A stretch of DNA of 64,000 bases, taken from NCBI RefSeq assembly GCF_024158745.1, contig NZ_JAMZAW010000031.1, forward strand, positions 30,866 through 94,865, read 5' to 3'. Under the pieces are notes generated by a model. That model was not told where the DNA came from and did not search any database. It saw nothing but the letters and a program-made list of their open reading frames with translations. This document shows positions 34,148 to 42,313 of this stretch, one piece after another (within the stretch, counting starts at the first letter, position 1; the number at the start of each line of letters is the position of its first letter). This DNA comes from Paenibacillus tyrphae. Lineage in GTDB: Bacteria > Bacillota > Bacilli > Paenibacillales > NBRC-103111. A program made the position numbers and the translations under genes.

Positions 34148-35104
34148 CTACAGTTCGTATAAGTTTTTTATCGCTTCGAGTTCAGGCAAATCCACCACCG
34201 CGCCGGTATATTTCAGCTTATAGGCGCTAACGGCAAATCCAAGAGAAATGGCTTCGTGAATGGAATATCCTTTCACCAGCGCCGTATAAAATCCGGACCA
34301 GAACGCATCTCCCGCTCCGGTCGTATCCGCTACCTCCGTAGCCAGAGTCTTGAAGGTAACGGTCTCGCTTCCGTTGGATACCATAGCGCCGTACTTTCCC
34401 AAAGTCAGGATCACCAGCTTGGCGCCGAGACTCAAAAACTTCTTAATGTGGTTATAGGGCGTATCTTTGCCGAATAATCTTTCCGCATCGTCGCCCGACG
34501 GCTTAATGATATCGACCTTACCGATGATGGATTTTACATAGGCTGCGCCATCTTCGCCCTTTTGCCATAATACCGGATGATAGTTAGGGTCAAAACCGAT
34601 CAGCACGTTTTGCTTTGCGGCAAGGTCCAGCATTTTTTCGATCGTATCGCGGGCCGGTAGCTTGGAAATGGGCCAGCATGAGAAATGCAAGATCTTTGAC
34701 CGGAGCAGGGCTTCTTCAAGCTTTGAAGTATAGGAAATTTGATAGTCCGCACATCGATAAAAGACGGGAACCGGAGTCGACTTGCTCTTAGTAAGAAGGA
34801 CCAGACTAGTTGAATTTTCCACGGTTTCAACGAATTCCGGCTCAATCCCCGCTATGCGCAATTGATCGAGTAAAAAGCTGCCTAATCTGTCTTCGCCTAC
34901 GGCTGCTGCAATCTGCGAACGGCCCCCTAATTTTTTGACGTTCATCGCGATATTCGCAGGCGATCCGCCAAAAAACTTATGGTATGCAGCTCCTTCAAAA
35001 GCATCTTCGTACTCTGCGGAAATCAGATCGATCAGAAGCTCCCCGGCCATCAATACATCATTCTGTCTATCCTCAAAATCCAAGACCTGCTTAAATTCAA
35101 ACAC
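34148..35104 (-). CDS. PfkB-family sugar kinase, likely fructokinase
   Basis: A 318-residue ribokinase-fold kinase from GTG 35104 (GGAGGAAG upstream). The N-terminal substrate motif GGSPANIAMNVKKLGG at about 46-61 and the catalytic DTTGAGDAFWSGF near 250-262 are intact. It stands eleven bases ahead of the phosphorylase gene, so it should phosphorylate the product released there, most simply fructose to fructose 6-phosphate. If the phosphorylase uses another glucoside the kinase would act on that acceptor. Confidence 0.88.
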   Translation of the reverse strand: MFEFKQVLDFEDRQNDVLMAGELLIDLISAEYEDAFEGAAYHKFFGGSPANIAMNVKKLGGRSQIAAAVGEDRLGSFLLDQLRIAGIEPEFVETVENSTSLVLLTKSKSTPVPVFYRCADYQISYTSKLEEALLRSKILHFSCWPISKLPARDTIEKMLDLAAKQNVLIGFDPNYHPVLWQKGEDGAAYVKSIIGKVDIIKPSGDDAERLFGKDTPYNHIKKFLSLGAKLVILTLGKYGAMVSNGSETVTFKTLATEVADTTGAGDAFWSGFYTALVKGYSIHEAISLGFAVSAYKLKYTGAVVDLPELEAIKNLYEL

Positions 35105-35176
35105 AATAACTTCCTCCTACGGCTACGTTAATTTTAATTGCGGGAAACACCGAGTCCACTTCTTTCAGAAAAGAAC

Positions 35177-36151
35177 CTATGTTGTTCCCTTTTCCAATAA
35201 TTTAACCGGAAGAATCGTTTCCAGAGGCATATCTTCGCCCGCAATTTGCCGAAGCAGGTATTTGACCGCCAATTCCCCCATCTTCTTGACCGGCTGCTCT
35301 ACCGTCGACAAATCGTCCGTACCGCCAATTTGAATTCCGTCATAGCCTACGACTTTCACGTGCTCGGGTACGGCCTTGCCGAGTCTCCGGCATTCCTTGA
35401 TGACCTGCAGCGCCAGGATATCGCTGCTTGCAAATACGCCGTCAATATCGGGATGTTCTTCAAATAATTCACGAACCAAATTTTCGTATTCCTTATATTT
35501 AAAACCGTTCAAATCCGTTTGTTTAACCACAAAACCGACGTCTTTGCCGCTCACTTGTTCAATGAATGCGTCATGCCGCTGTTTGGCCAACAGATTTAGC
35601 CGCAAGTTTCCGCTTAAATAAGCGATTTTTCTGCACTTTTTGCTAAGAAGCAGTTTGGTGGCCAGCACTCCTCCGCTATAATTGTCTGACGAAATACATG
35701 GAATGGACTTAGAAATTTGACGATCCAGGGTCACCAGCGGAAGCTTGATCGACGTATATTCTTTCACACTCATCGTATGACTGCCCATAATAATTCCATC
35801 CACTTGGCTGGCTCTTAGCAAATCGATATACTCCTTCTCCTTTTTTTTATTAAGTAAAGAATTGCAGAGCATCAGCTTATAGCCGTGCTTGTAAGCGTAA
35901 TATTCGATATGCTTTGTGATTTGCCCAAAAAACGGATGGGAGATGTCCGGTATAATGAGACCAATAACATTCGATTTTTTGCGCGATAATGAACGTGCCA
36001 GCTCGTTAGGCTGGTAGTTCATCTCTTCCATGGCTTCGTGCACTTTTTTCTTCAGGTCGTCACTTAAATATCCCCGGTTGTTTAACACCCGGGAAATTGT
36101 CGTAACCGAAACCCCTACTTTTTCTGCGATATCTTTTATCGTAACGGCCAT
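35177..36151 (-). CDS. LacI-family regulator (paralogue 1)
   Basis: A 324-residue repressor from ATG 36151 after AAGGAGGAG. The helix-turn-helix and hinge (IKDIAEKVGVSVTTISRVL, NNRGYLS, NYQPNELARSLSRKKS) are nearly the same as in the regulator at 37198, so both probably read the same operator. The periplasmic-binding-like core from residue 60 has VIGLIIPDISHPFF and a ligand-binding FASSDILAL. The core differs from its paralogue, suggesting two inducers or divergence in progress. It sits between the deacetylase and kinase genes. Confidence 0.93.
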   Translation of the reverse strand: MAVTIKDIAEKVGVSVTTISRVLNNRGYLSDDLKKKVHEAMEEMNYQPNELARSLSRKKSNVIGLIIPDISHPFFGQITKHIEYYAYKHGYKLMLCNSLLNKKKEKEYIDLLRASQVDGIIMGSHTMSVKEYTSIKLPLVTLDRQISKSIPCISSDNYSGGVLATKLLLSKKCRKIAYLSGNLRLNLLAKQRHDAFIEQVSGKDVGFVVKQTDLNGFKYKEYENLVRELFEEHPDIDGVFASSDILALQVIKECRRLGKAVPEHVKVVGYDGIQIGGTDDLSTVEQPVKKMGELAVKYLLRQIAGEDMPLETILPVKLLEKGTT

Positions 36152-36198
36152 CAAAGCTCCTCCTTGTATCAGACAGCCGCCGTTTTGGATTTGAGCTG

Positions 36199-37026
36199 TC
36201 ACAAGAAAAACCATTCATCAAGCGGGGGCAGCCTCTCCGTGATCACGGACGCTTCGTCGTATCGAATGGGAACGATTCCTTTCTCCTTGCATAGCTCCAG
36301 GATTCGCGGATCGGTGAAAAGTCTCGCCTCCAACACTCTGCCGGCGGCAAGCTCATCCCCGGAAATGTGTTTATTCCCCAGCATTCTCATTTCGCAGGTA
36401 TCGATCGCCGGATGACCGACATATAAATATTGTCCCTTATCAGCGGCTTTAAGGCGCGAAACGATATCATCAATAAGATGATCGGTTTCTTCTACCCGTC
36501 GTAAAGAAGAGCAAAAACGGTTCCAGTATAACAATCCTTCTTTATCCGCCCATTCCGTCATTCGCTCTTCCATACCGGGCACATGGTACTCCGGAAACAT
36601 GTGGGTATCGACGTAAGCGATTTGGAACCCCAGCCGTCTAAGCTTGTCCAGCTGCGCCTGAATTTCCAGCATGACTTCGTCCAAATCAGGCTTGTGCGTC
36701 TCAAATACTTGCGGAGAAGGCGTAAACATTCCGTTTTCGTCGACTAAGGTAGAGACTTGTGAAATCGGCAGAACGGGCCCCCACTTTACTTGATCCCATT
36801 CCGCGTTCAACGTCGCATGCAAACCAAAACAAACATCTTCACGTCCGATCAACATTTCGGCGGCTTCTTCTATAAAGCGGCAAGGAGCCATTAAAGAGAC
36901 ATTTTTTATAAATCCGGCTTTTAAAGACTCTGCGATGCCTACATTGGCCGAATGAGAGCTGCCGCAATCGTCCGCCCTGGTTATGAGCCGGATTGCGGGC
37001 TCCCTTCCATTCGATTCCCGAAGCAC
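36199..37026 (-). CDS. YdjC/ChbG-family carbohydrate deacetylase
   Basis: A 275-residue member of the YdjC fold. The metal and base residues lie in TRADDCGSSHSANVGI (DD at about 18-19), LHATLNAEW and YVDTHMFPEYH. The best-known member, ChbG, removes one acetyl group from chitooligosaccharides in the cytoplasm. Sequence alone does not settle the substrate. It is the first gene after a perfect LacI-type operator at 37096 and precedes the LacI gene by 47 bases. With the esterase it makes two deacylating enzymes in one cluster. Confidence 0.85.
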   Translation of the reverse strand: MLRESNGREPAIRLITRADDCGSSHSANVGIAESLKAGFIKNVSLMAPCRFIEEAAEMLIGREDVCFGLHATLNAEWDQVKWGPVLPISQVSTLVDENGMFTPSPQVFETHKPDLDEVMLEIQAQLDKLRRLGFQIAYVDTHMFPEYHVPGMEERMTEWADKEGLLYWNRFCSSLRRVEETDHLIDDIVSRLKAADKGQYLYVGHPAIDTCEMRMLGNKHISGDELAAGRVLEARLFTDPRILELCKEKGIVPIRYDEASVITERLPPLDEWFFL

Positions 37027-37095
37027 GGTTCACTCCCTCCCCATTTCGATCCTCGATGTTAAGATTGATTTTGGGACAGCAATGACGCAATGATG

Positions 37096-37111
37096 TGTCA
37101 ACCGGTTGACA
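37096..37111. promoter_or_regulatory. LacI-type operator upstream of the deacetylase gene
   Basis: TGTCAACCGGTTGACA is a perfect 16-bp palindrome with a central CG, the classic form of a LacI/GalR operator. It contains a TTGACA box on the minus strand. The same core occurs twice at 41474-41512. Confidence 0.88.
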
Positions 37112-37197
37112 CTAAGGGCGCAACCGGATGCCGGCTTCTGTCCCGAAGCCACGCGCCCGCTATTTTGTTCATCCCTCATCAAATTCCCATTCAAAAT

Positions 37198-38187
37198 TCA
37201 TGTCGTATCCCGCTGTATAAGCGTGACCGGAAACGAATTTATCATAGAGACCTCTTCCCCTTGGAGCAGCTTTGCAATCAATTCAATGGCGCATTCGCTC
37301 ATTTCCCGAATAGGCTGCCTTATGGATGTCAGGCGGGGCCATACCAAGGATGCGATTCCCACGTCGTCATACCCGATAATTTTCATTTCTTGCGGGATTG
37401 TTTTCTTTAATTGATGACAAGCTTGAATGACCAAGGCAGCCAGGACGTCGCTGGTGGCAAATACTCCGTCCGCATCCGGATGCTCTTGAAAAAATCGCAC
37501 AAGCTCATCCACATTTCGCTTATCGCCTAAACCGGTAATCTCCAGCTCCAAGCTAACATGTTCGATTCCGGTATCCGGAAGCTCATCCCTAAATCCTTGA
37601 AATCTCTTGCTCGCCAGCAATGCGGCGTGATTCGGCCCGCCTACTCCGCCAGAAATATGCGCCAGCTTGCGGCAGCCCTTGTCGACCAATAATCGGGATG
37701 CGAGTCTGCCTCCCGTATAATTATCGGAAGTAACGATGGGAATATTATTGGCAACCGTACGATCAAATGATATGATCGGCAAATTTAAATTGAGATAATG
37801 CTTGACGTCCTGCACATTGCTTCCCATAACAATTGCGTCCACTTGATTCTTCTTCAACATGTCGATATACTTGCGTTCTTTCGAAATATCGCGATTGGAA
37901 TTGCATAGCAGCACTTTATACCCTTTTTGATCGGCATAATACTCAAGATGATAAACCAGCTCGCTAAAAAAAGGATGAGATACTGTAGGAATAATCAGAC
38001 CGATCATATTCGATTTTTTTCTAAACAAGGAACGAGCCATTTCATTCGGCTGATAATTTAGCTCCTTCATGGCCTGAGCTACCTTATCCCGTGTCGCTTG
38101 ACTGATATATCCCCGGTTATTGAGCACGCGGGAGACCGTCGTTACCGAAACCCCTGCTTTCGCAGCTACATCTTCGATTTTAGGCAT
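37198..38187 (-). CDS. LacI-family regulator (paralogue 2)
   Basis: A 329-residue repressor whose DNA-binding part (DVAAKAGVSVTTVSRVLNNR, NYQPNEMARSLFRKKSN) matches the paralogue at 35177. The effector core includes VIGLIIP-like GLIIPTVSHPFFSEL and VFATSDVLAALV. It sits directly below the permease genes and above the deacetylase promoter. Probable target: the ACCGGT-centred operators at 37096 and 41474-41512. It may belong to the permease transcript, giving feedback control. Confidence 0.93.
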   Translation of the reverse strand: MPKIEDVAAKAGVSVTTVSRVLNNRGYISQATRDKVAQAMKELNYQPNEMARSLFRKKSNMIGLIIPTVSHPFFSELVYHLEYYADQKGYKVLLCNSNRDISKERKYIDMLKKNQVDAIVMGSNVQDVKHYLNLNLPIISFDRTVANNIPIVTSDNYTGGRLASRLLVDKGCRKLAHISGGVGGPNHAALLASKRFQGFRDELPDTGIEHVSLELEITGLGDKRNVDELVRFFQEHPDADGVFATSDVLAALVIQACHQLKKTIPQEMKIIGYDDVGIASLVWPRLTSIRQPIREMSECAIELIAKLLQGEEVSMINSFPVTLIQRDTT

Positions 38188-38266
38188 AGATGCACACCTT
38201 AACTTTTTTAAGGCAATTATACACTTTTTTCATCGCATTTTCAGCCTCGAAAGCGTACGGGGATTT

Positions 38267-39094
38267 TTATTTCAGGGCCCCTTCCGTAATTCCTTTGACG
38301 ATCTGTTTTTGAAGAAAAAGATATAGAATCAGCACCGGTATAATCGTCATAACTAATCCTGCCATCAAGGGACCGTAATCAACGGAGTAAGACGAGAAAA
38401 AAGAAAACGTAGAGAGAGGCAACGTTCTCTGTTCCGGCGACAGCAAAACCAGGCTGGGCAACAAATAATCGTTCCAGATCCAGAGCACATCCAAAACGAT
38501 TAGCGTTACGAAGACCGGTCTCAGCAGCGGCAAAATAATCTGGAAAAACGTTCGCAGCCTTGAGCTTCCCTCGATAAAAGCCGATTCTTCCAATTCATAA
38601 GGAATCCCTTTGATGAACCCGTGGAACGTAAATACGCCAAACGGTACGCCAAACCCGAGATACATAAACAGCAAAGTTGCTTTCATATTCAACAGGTCCA
38701 GCTTTCCGTACAACATGACCAGCGGGATCATGATGACCTGGAACGGAAGCGCCATGGATGCCAGCATGATAAAGAACAGTATTGCGTTTAGCTTCCATTT
38801 GAAGCGAACGAACAAATAACCTGTCATCGATGAGAAAATAAGAATGATGAAAACGGCAACCGCCGTAATAACGAAAGAATTTAGAAATCCTTGCATAAAG
38901 TCCATACTTTTATACGCGCTGATATAGTTTCCGAAAAGCAGGGCTTTAGGGGGAGACAAAGGATTTTCCACAAACTGCTGCGTTTTTTTGAAAGAATTCA
39001 TGACGACCAATAAGAAGGGAGTTAAAAATACGAATAAAAGAATATACAGCAATGCTGATTTGATTTGTGAGGTTGATTGTCGAGCATGGTTCAT
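38267..39094 (-). CDS. Sugar ABC permease, MalG type
   Basis: A 275-residue inner-membrane subunit with six predicted helices. The EAA loop that docks the ATPase is ELEESAFIEGSSRLRTFFQI around residue 180. Its start overlaps the stop of the MalF-type gene by four bases. Together they form a CUT1 importer with the lipoprotein at 40079. No ATPase gene is present in the cluster, so a shared ATPase such as MsmX must serve it. Confidence 0.94.
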   Translation of the reverse strand: MNHARQSTSQIKSALLYILLFVFLTPFLLVVMNSFKKTQQFVENPLSPPKALLFGNYISAYKSMDFMQGFLNSFVITAVAVFIILIFSSMTGYLFVRFKWKLNAILFFIMLASMALPFQVIMIPLVMLYGKLDLLNMKATLLFMYLGFGVPFGVFTFHGFIKGIPYELEESAFIEGSSRLRTFFQIILPLLRPVFVTLIVLDVLWIWNDYLLPSLVLLSPEQRTLPLSTFSFFSSYSVDYGPLMAGLVMTIIPVLILYLFLQKQIVKGITEGALK

Positions 39095-39972
39095 GATTCG
39101 ACCTCCAGTTTCTTCAGCAGGTAGGATTGAGTAAGCGCAAGCAAGGCTATCACGGCAAACAAGACAACCGCTTCGGCCTGCCCCGTTCCGAATTGATTAG
39201 ATAGAAACGCTTTTTGAACAATATGGTACGAAGCCATCTCGGTCGAATGGAACGGTCCGCCTTTAGTTAAAGCCAGATTTATATCATAAGCTAAAAATGA
39301 CCGCGAAATGGAAATGAATATGCTTATGACGATTGCGGGAATCGAAAGCGGCAAAATGATTCTGCGAAGTATCGTAGCGTTGTTCGCTCCATCCATACTG
39401 GCGGCTTCCAATACGTCATTAGGAACGCCCGAGAAGCCGGCTATATAAATGAGCATAAGATAACCGACCAATTGCCAAGCCGTTGCAATGACAAGCGCCC
39501 AAAAGGCGGTATCCGTATCGGTTAACCAAGACGATTGAAACAAGGCCCATCCATATTTATTGCCCAGATACGGCAATACTTGCGAGAATAGAGTCTGCCA
39601 TAAATAGCCCAGTACGATTCCACCGATCAAATTCGGTGTAAAAAATCCCGTTCGAAGCCATTTCTCCCCTTTCACTCCTCTAGTTAACGCCAGCGCAATG
39701 AAAAAAGCCACGATGTTGGAGATCAAGACGGTACATAAAGCATATTTGACGGTAAACCACAATTGGGTGAGAAATACGCTGTCATGAAACACCTTGGAGT
39801 AATTGGCCAAACCAATGAATGAACTGCTGGTCATTCGCACATCCCAATTCGTAAACGTCAAATATAATCCAACCAGAAACGGGATCAAGACAACAGCACC
39901 AAACGCAAAAATGGAAGGAGCCCCGAAAAGCAAAAAGATTCCTGCATTCCTTATAAATATGTTTTTCTTCAT
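39091..39972 (-). CDS. Sugar ABC permease, MalF type
   Basis: A 293-residue permease with six helices. The EAA loop is DVLEAASMDGANNATILRRI near residue 190. It opens with a basic MKKNIFIRNAG and a membrane segment. It lies 106 bases after the binding-protein gene and overlaps the MalG-type gene. Substrate class is inferred from neighbours (an alpha-glucoside); sequence does not define it. Confidence 0.94.
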   Translation of the reverse strand: MKKNIFIRNAGIFLLFGAPSIFAFGAVVLIPFLVGLYLTFTNWDVRMTSSSFIGLANYSKVFHDSVFLTQLWFTVKYALCTVLISNIVAFFIALALTRGVKGEKWLRTGFFTPNLIGGIVLGYLWQTLFSQVLPYLGNKYGWALFQSSWLTDTDTAFWALVIATAWQLVGYLMLIYIAGFSGVPNDVLEAASMDGANNATILRRIILPLSIPAIVISIFISISRSFLAYDINLALTKGGPFHSTEMASYHIVQKAFLSNQFGTGQAEAVVLFAVIALLALTQSYLLKKLEVES

Positions 39973-40078
39973 GATGCCGCACCCTTTACAACCAGGATTT
40001 TAAATGCCTTTAAGTAAAAGATGGGGAGCAAAGGCGGAGCCTAGTCACCCATCTTCTACCTCTCAGCGAGTCAAGTCC

Positions 40079-41416
40079 TTATTTCCCGGAATATGATTTC
40101 CAATACATTTGAACTTCATCCGCGAGTCCCTTGCGATCGATCTTTCCTACCAAATATTTTTGCATAGACGCTCCCGTCTTCGACCACCAGTCTGTCGGAA
40201 GATAGTTGATCACTCCGATATTAATAACTTGTCCTTGATCTACATATTTGGTTACGGCATCGGATATCACATTCGTACCCTTTACCTTTACCTCCTTATA
40301 AGGCATGGAGAGACCCATTTTATTAACGATCGCCGATTGCCCCTGCTCGCTTGTCACCATCCATTCGATGAACGCTTTGGCGGCATTTTGCTGCTCGGGA
40401 GTGGACCCCGATTTATCAACAACCAACAACTTCGGTTCGCTGTAAGCTACTTGCGTATTGCCGTAGTCCGTCGGATTATTGCTAATCGGCACCGGAATCA
40501 TACCAAATTCTTTGTCCCGACCTTCTAACGTTCCGATGACAGCCCAAGTCCAATCTCCCATAAAGTAGAAGGCCGCGTTGCCTTTTGCGAAATCCCCGCT
40601 ATCTTTCATGTAGTCTGCAACAAGCGGGTCATTTTTTCTCGTATTGTATGTTTTCAACAAGTCGAAGGTATCCATCAATCCGCTAAATTGAGGATTGTTC
40701 GCCAATTGGACATCGCCCTTTTTCAGGCTCTCTACGAATTTGCGGTTCTCATCCACGTTTTTCGATTGCAATGAATAGGCCAATCCCAGATAGTGAGCGC
40801 CCAAGGACCAATCCGCTCCGTGAATCATCACCGGAGCCTTGCCGGAGGCTTCAATTTTCTTAAACAACGCTTCCAAGTCATTGCGGGTTTTCACAGAAGC
40901 CGGATCAAAGCTCCCTCCGATCGCCTCCTCAACAACTCTTTTGTTATATAGCAAGCCGTATCCCTGGGCAGTCCATGGAACGCCAAGGAATTTTCCGTCC
41001 AGCAGAGCTCCGTCAACCGCCCCTTGCTTCGTTAGCTTTTCGTATTTCGCTTTCTCCGACTCCAGGTCCGCAAACTTGTCTTTAAATTGTAAAATGGTTG
41101 CCGGGTCAAGATTGGCGATCGTGGCCGGGTTGCCGGAAGCTAATAACGATTGAAATTTTTCCAGCTGTCCGCCGCCAATTGGCGTCGGAATCAATTCTAT
41201 GCTCACATTGGGATTCAGCTCATGATACGTTTTAAACAGGTCCTCAAATACATTGTTTACTTCGGCTGACGTATTGAAGAAAGTAATCTTAACGTCTTTG
41301 GTCTGGTTGGTCGCTTCCGCCGAAGGGCTTGAAGTATCGTTTTTGGAGCAAGCCGCCAATGAAGAAAGCAGTAAAGCAGAACAAATTCCCAATGTGATGC
41401 TCTTTGTAATTTTCAA
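40079..41416 (-). CDS. Sugar ABC transporter solute-binding lipoprotein (paralogue 2)
   Basis: A 445-residue lipoprotein (lipobox LAAC) heading the permease operon. VPWTAQGYGLLYNKRVVEEA, GNAAFYFMGDWTWAV and WMVTSEQGQSAI match the paralogue at 29488 nearly residue for residue over long stretches. The N-terminal 120 residues are less alike. It starts at TTG 41416 after GGGGGGAAAG. The promoter above it holds two operators, so the importer is the first thing induced. Confidence 0.95.
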   Translation of the reverse strand: MKITKSITLGICSALLLSSLAACSKNDTSSPSAEATNQTKDVKITFFNTSAEVNNVFEDLFKTYHELNPNVSIELIPTPIGGGQLEKFQSLLASGNPATIANLDPATILQFKDKFADLESEKAKYEKLTKQGAVDGALLDGKFLGVPWTAQGYGLLYNKRVVEEAIGGSFDPASVKTRNDLEALFKKIEASGKAPVMIHGADWSLGAHYLGLAYSLQSKNVDENRKFVESLKKGDVQLANNPQFSGLMDTFDLLKTYNTRKNDPLVADYMKDSGDFAKGNAAFYFMGDWTWAVIGTLEGRDKEFGMIPVPISNNPTDYGNTQVAYSEPKLLVVDKSGSTPEQQNAAKAFIEWMVTSEQGQSAIVNKMGLSMPYKEVKVKGTNVISDAVTKYVDQGQVINIGVINYLPTDWWSKTGASMQKYLVGKIDRKGLADEVQMYWKSYSGK

Positions 41417-41472
41417 AATCTTTCCCCCCTGACTATCATTTTTGAATGCGCATTCATCTTTGTTTCACATTT

Positions 41473-41512
41473 ATGATAACCGGTTGTCATGTCGTATGTC
41501 AACCGGTTATCA
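41473..41512 (-). promoter_or_regulatory. Promoter with two LacI-type operators (importer operon)
   Basis: TGATAACCGGTTGTCA (41474-41489) and TGTCAACCGGTTATCA (41497-41512) are mirror copies with centres 23 bp apart. On the minus strand TTGACA (41502-41497) and TATCAT (41478-41473) with an 18-base spacer form the promoter, so one operator covers each promoter box. Confidence 0.9.
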
Positions 41513-41578
41513 TATTTTTTCTGCGATGCAAAAAAGATTGGGCTTCAATTCAAATTAAATTCAATAAAATGATCCCCA

Positions 41579-42139
41579 TCAAGGCTGCTCCGGCAGGATC
41601 AAATTCCGCTCCAGGATCAGCATCAATTGTTCCACCATTTCCTTTGGAGTGTAAGGCATCGATTGAACAATCCACCATTCCACCAGACCGGAGACCGCGG
41701 CGGCCAGAAATTGGACGACGATTTCCCGGTTTATGCCCGGGCTGATGCCGCAGCTTTTGATATGCTCCTCGATGCCCCGTTCCATCATCGCGATCATCCG
41801 CTTGCGGAAGGCGGGTATCCCCTTGCTCGTCATTAGCGTGGAGTAGATGGAGGCGTGGCGCTCCAAAAATTCGAACGTGCGAAGCAGTAAAGCTTTTGCA
41901 GCCACCTTGCTTGGATCCCCGTCAGGCATGCAGCTTTCATACAATAACTGCAAGTACGTCTCGATGCACTGGTCCAGCAGATCGTACTTATCCGTAAAGT
42001 GCAAATAGACGGTCCCCCGGTTTACATTCGCCCGGTCCGCGATTGCATGAATCGTGATCTTCTCAAAGCTTTTCTCCTCCATCAGCCCGACAAAAGCTTC
42101 CATGATCGCCTGCCTCGTTTTTAGAATTCGTCTGTCCAT
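41579..42139 (-). CDS. TetR-family regulator
   Basis: A 186-residue regulator starting at ATG 42139 (GAGAAAGAG upstream); the frame is open further but lacks a better site. Residues 1-50 hold the TetR helix-turn-helix: ILKTRQAIMEAFVGLMEEK and ANVNRGTVYLHFTDKYDLL. The C-terminal part resembles the TetR_C_8 type (YESCMPDGDP, FLAAAVSGLVEWWI), often coupled to YhgE or reductase genes. It is divergent from the ApbA-like gene, with two palindromes in between. Confidence 0.9.
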   Translation of the reverse strand: MDRRILKTRQAIMEAFVGLMEEKSFEKITIHAIADRANVNRGTVYLHFTDKYDLLDQCIETYLQLLYESCMPDGDPSKVAAKALLLRTFEFLERHASIYSTLMTSKGIPAFRKRMIAMMERGIEEHIKSCGISPGINREIVVQFLAAAVSGLVEWWIVQSMPYTPKEMVEQLMLILERNLILPEQP

Positions 42140-42180
42140 AACTCTTTCTCTCTGCTCCTTTTTTAGACAATCCGAGCGCA

Positions 42181-42239
42181 TTTGTTGAATATTCAACAAA
42201 ATCAAAAATATTACCGATTGATCCGGTGTTTCACCGGAT
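42181..42239. promoter_or_regulatory. Two palindromes between tetR-like and apbA-like genes
   Basis: TTTGTTGAATATTCAACAAA (42181-42200) is a perfect 20-bp palindrome, and ATCCGGTGTTTCACCGGAT (42221-42239) has perfect 8-bp arms. Either could be the TetR operator controlling both divergent genes. Related half sites (CAACAAA) occur near 42257 and 42274. Confidence 0.65.
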
Positions 42240-42313
42240 GCTATCGTAATTGTAATCAACAAACGTCAATTATACAACAAATGTTCATTAAATATGAAAG
42301 CGAGGATAACAGC

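Noticed and set aside
42182..42313. Upstream extension of the ApbA-like gene
   Set aside because: It runs through both palindromes; ATG 42314 has a ribosome site and begins the Rossmann fold normally.
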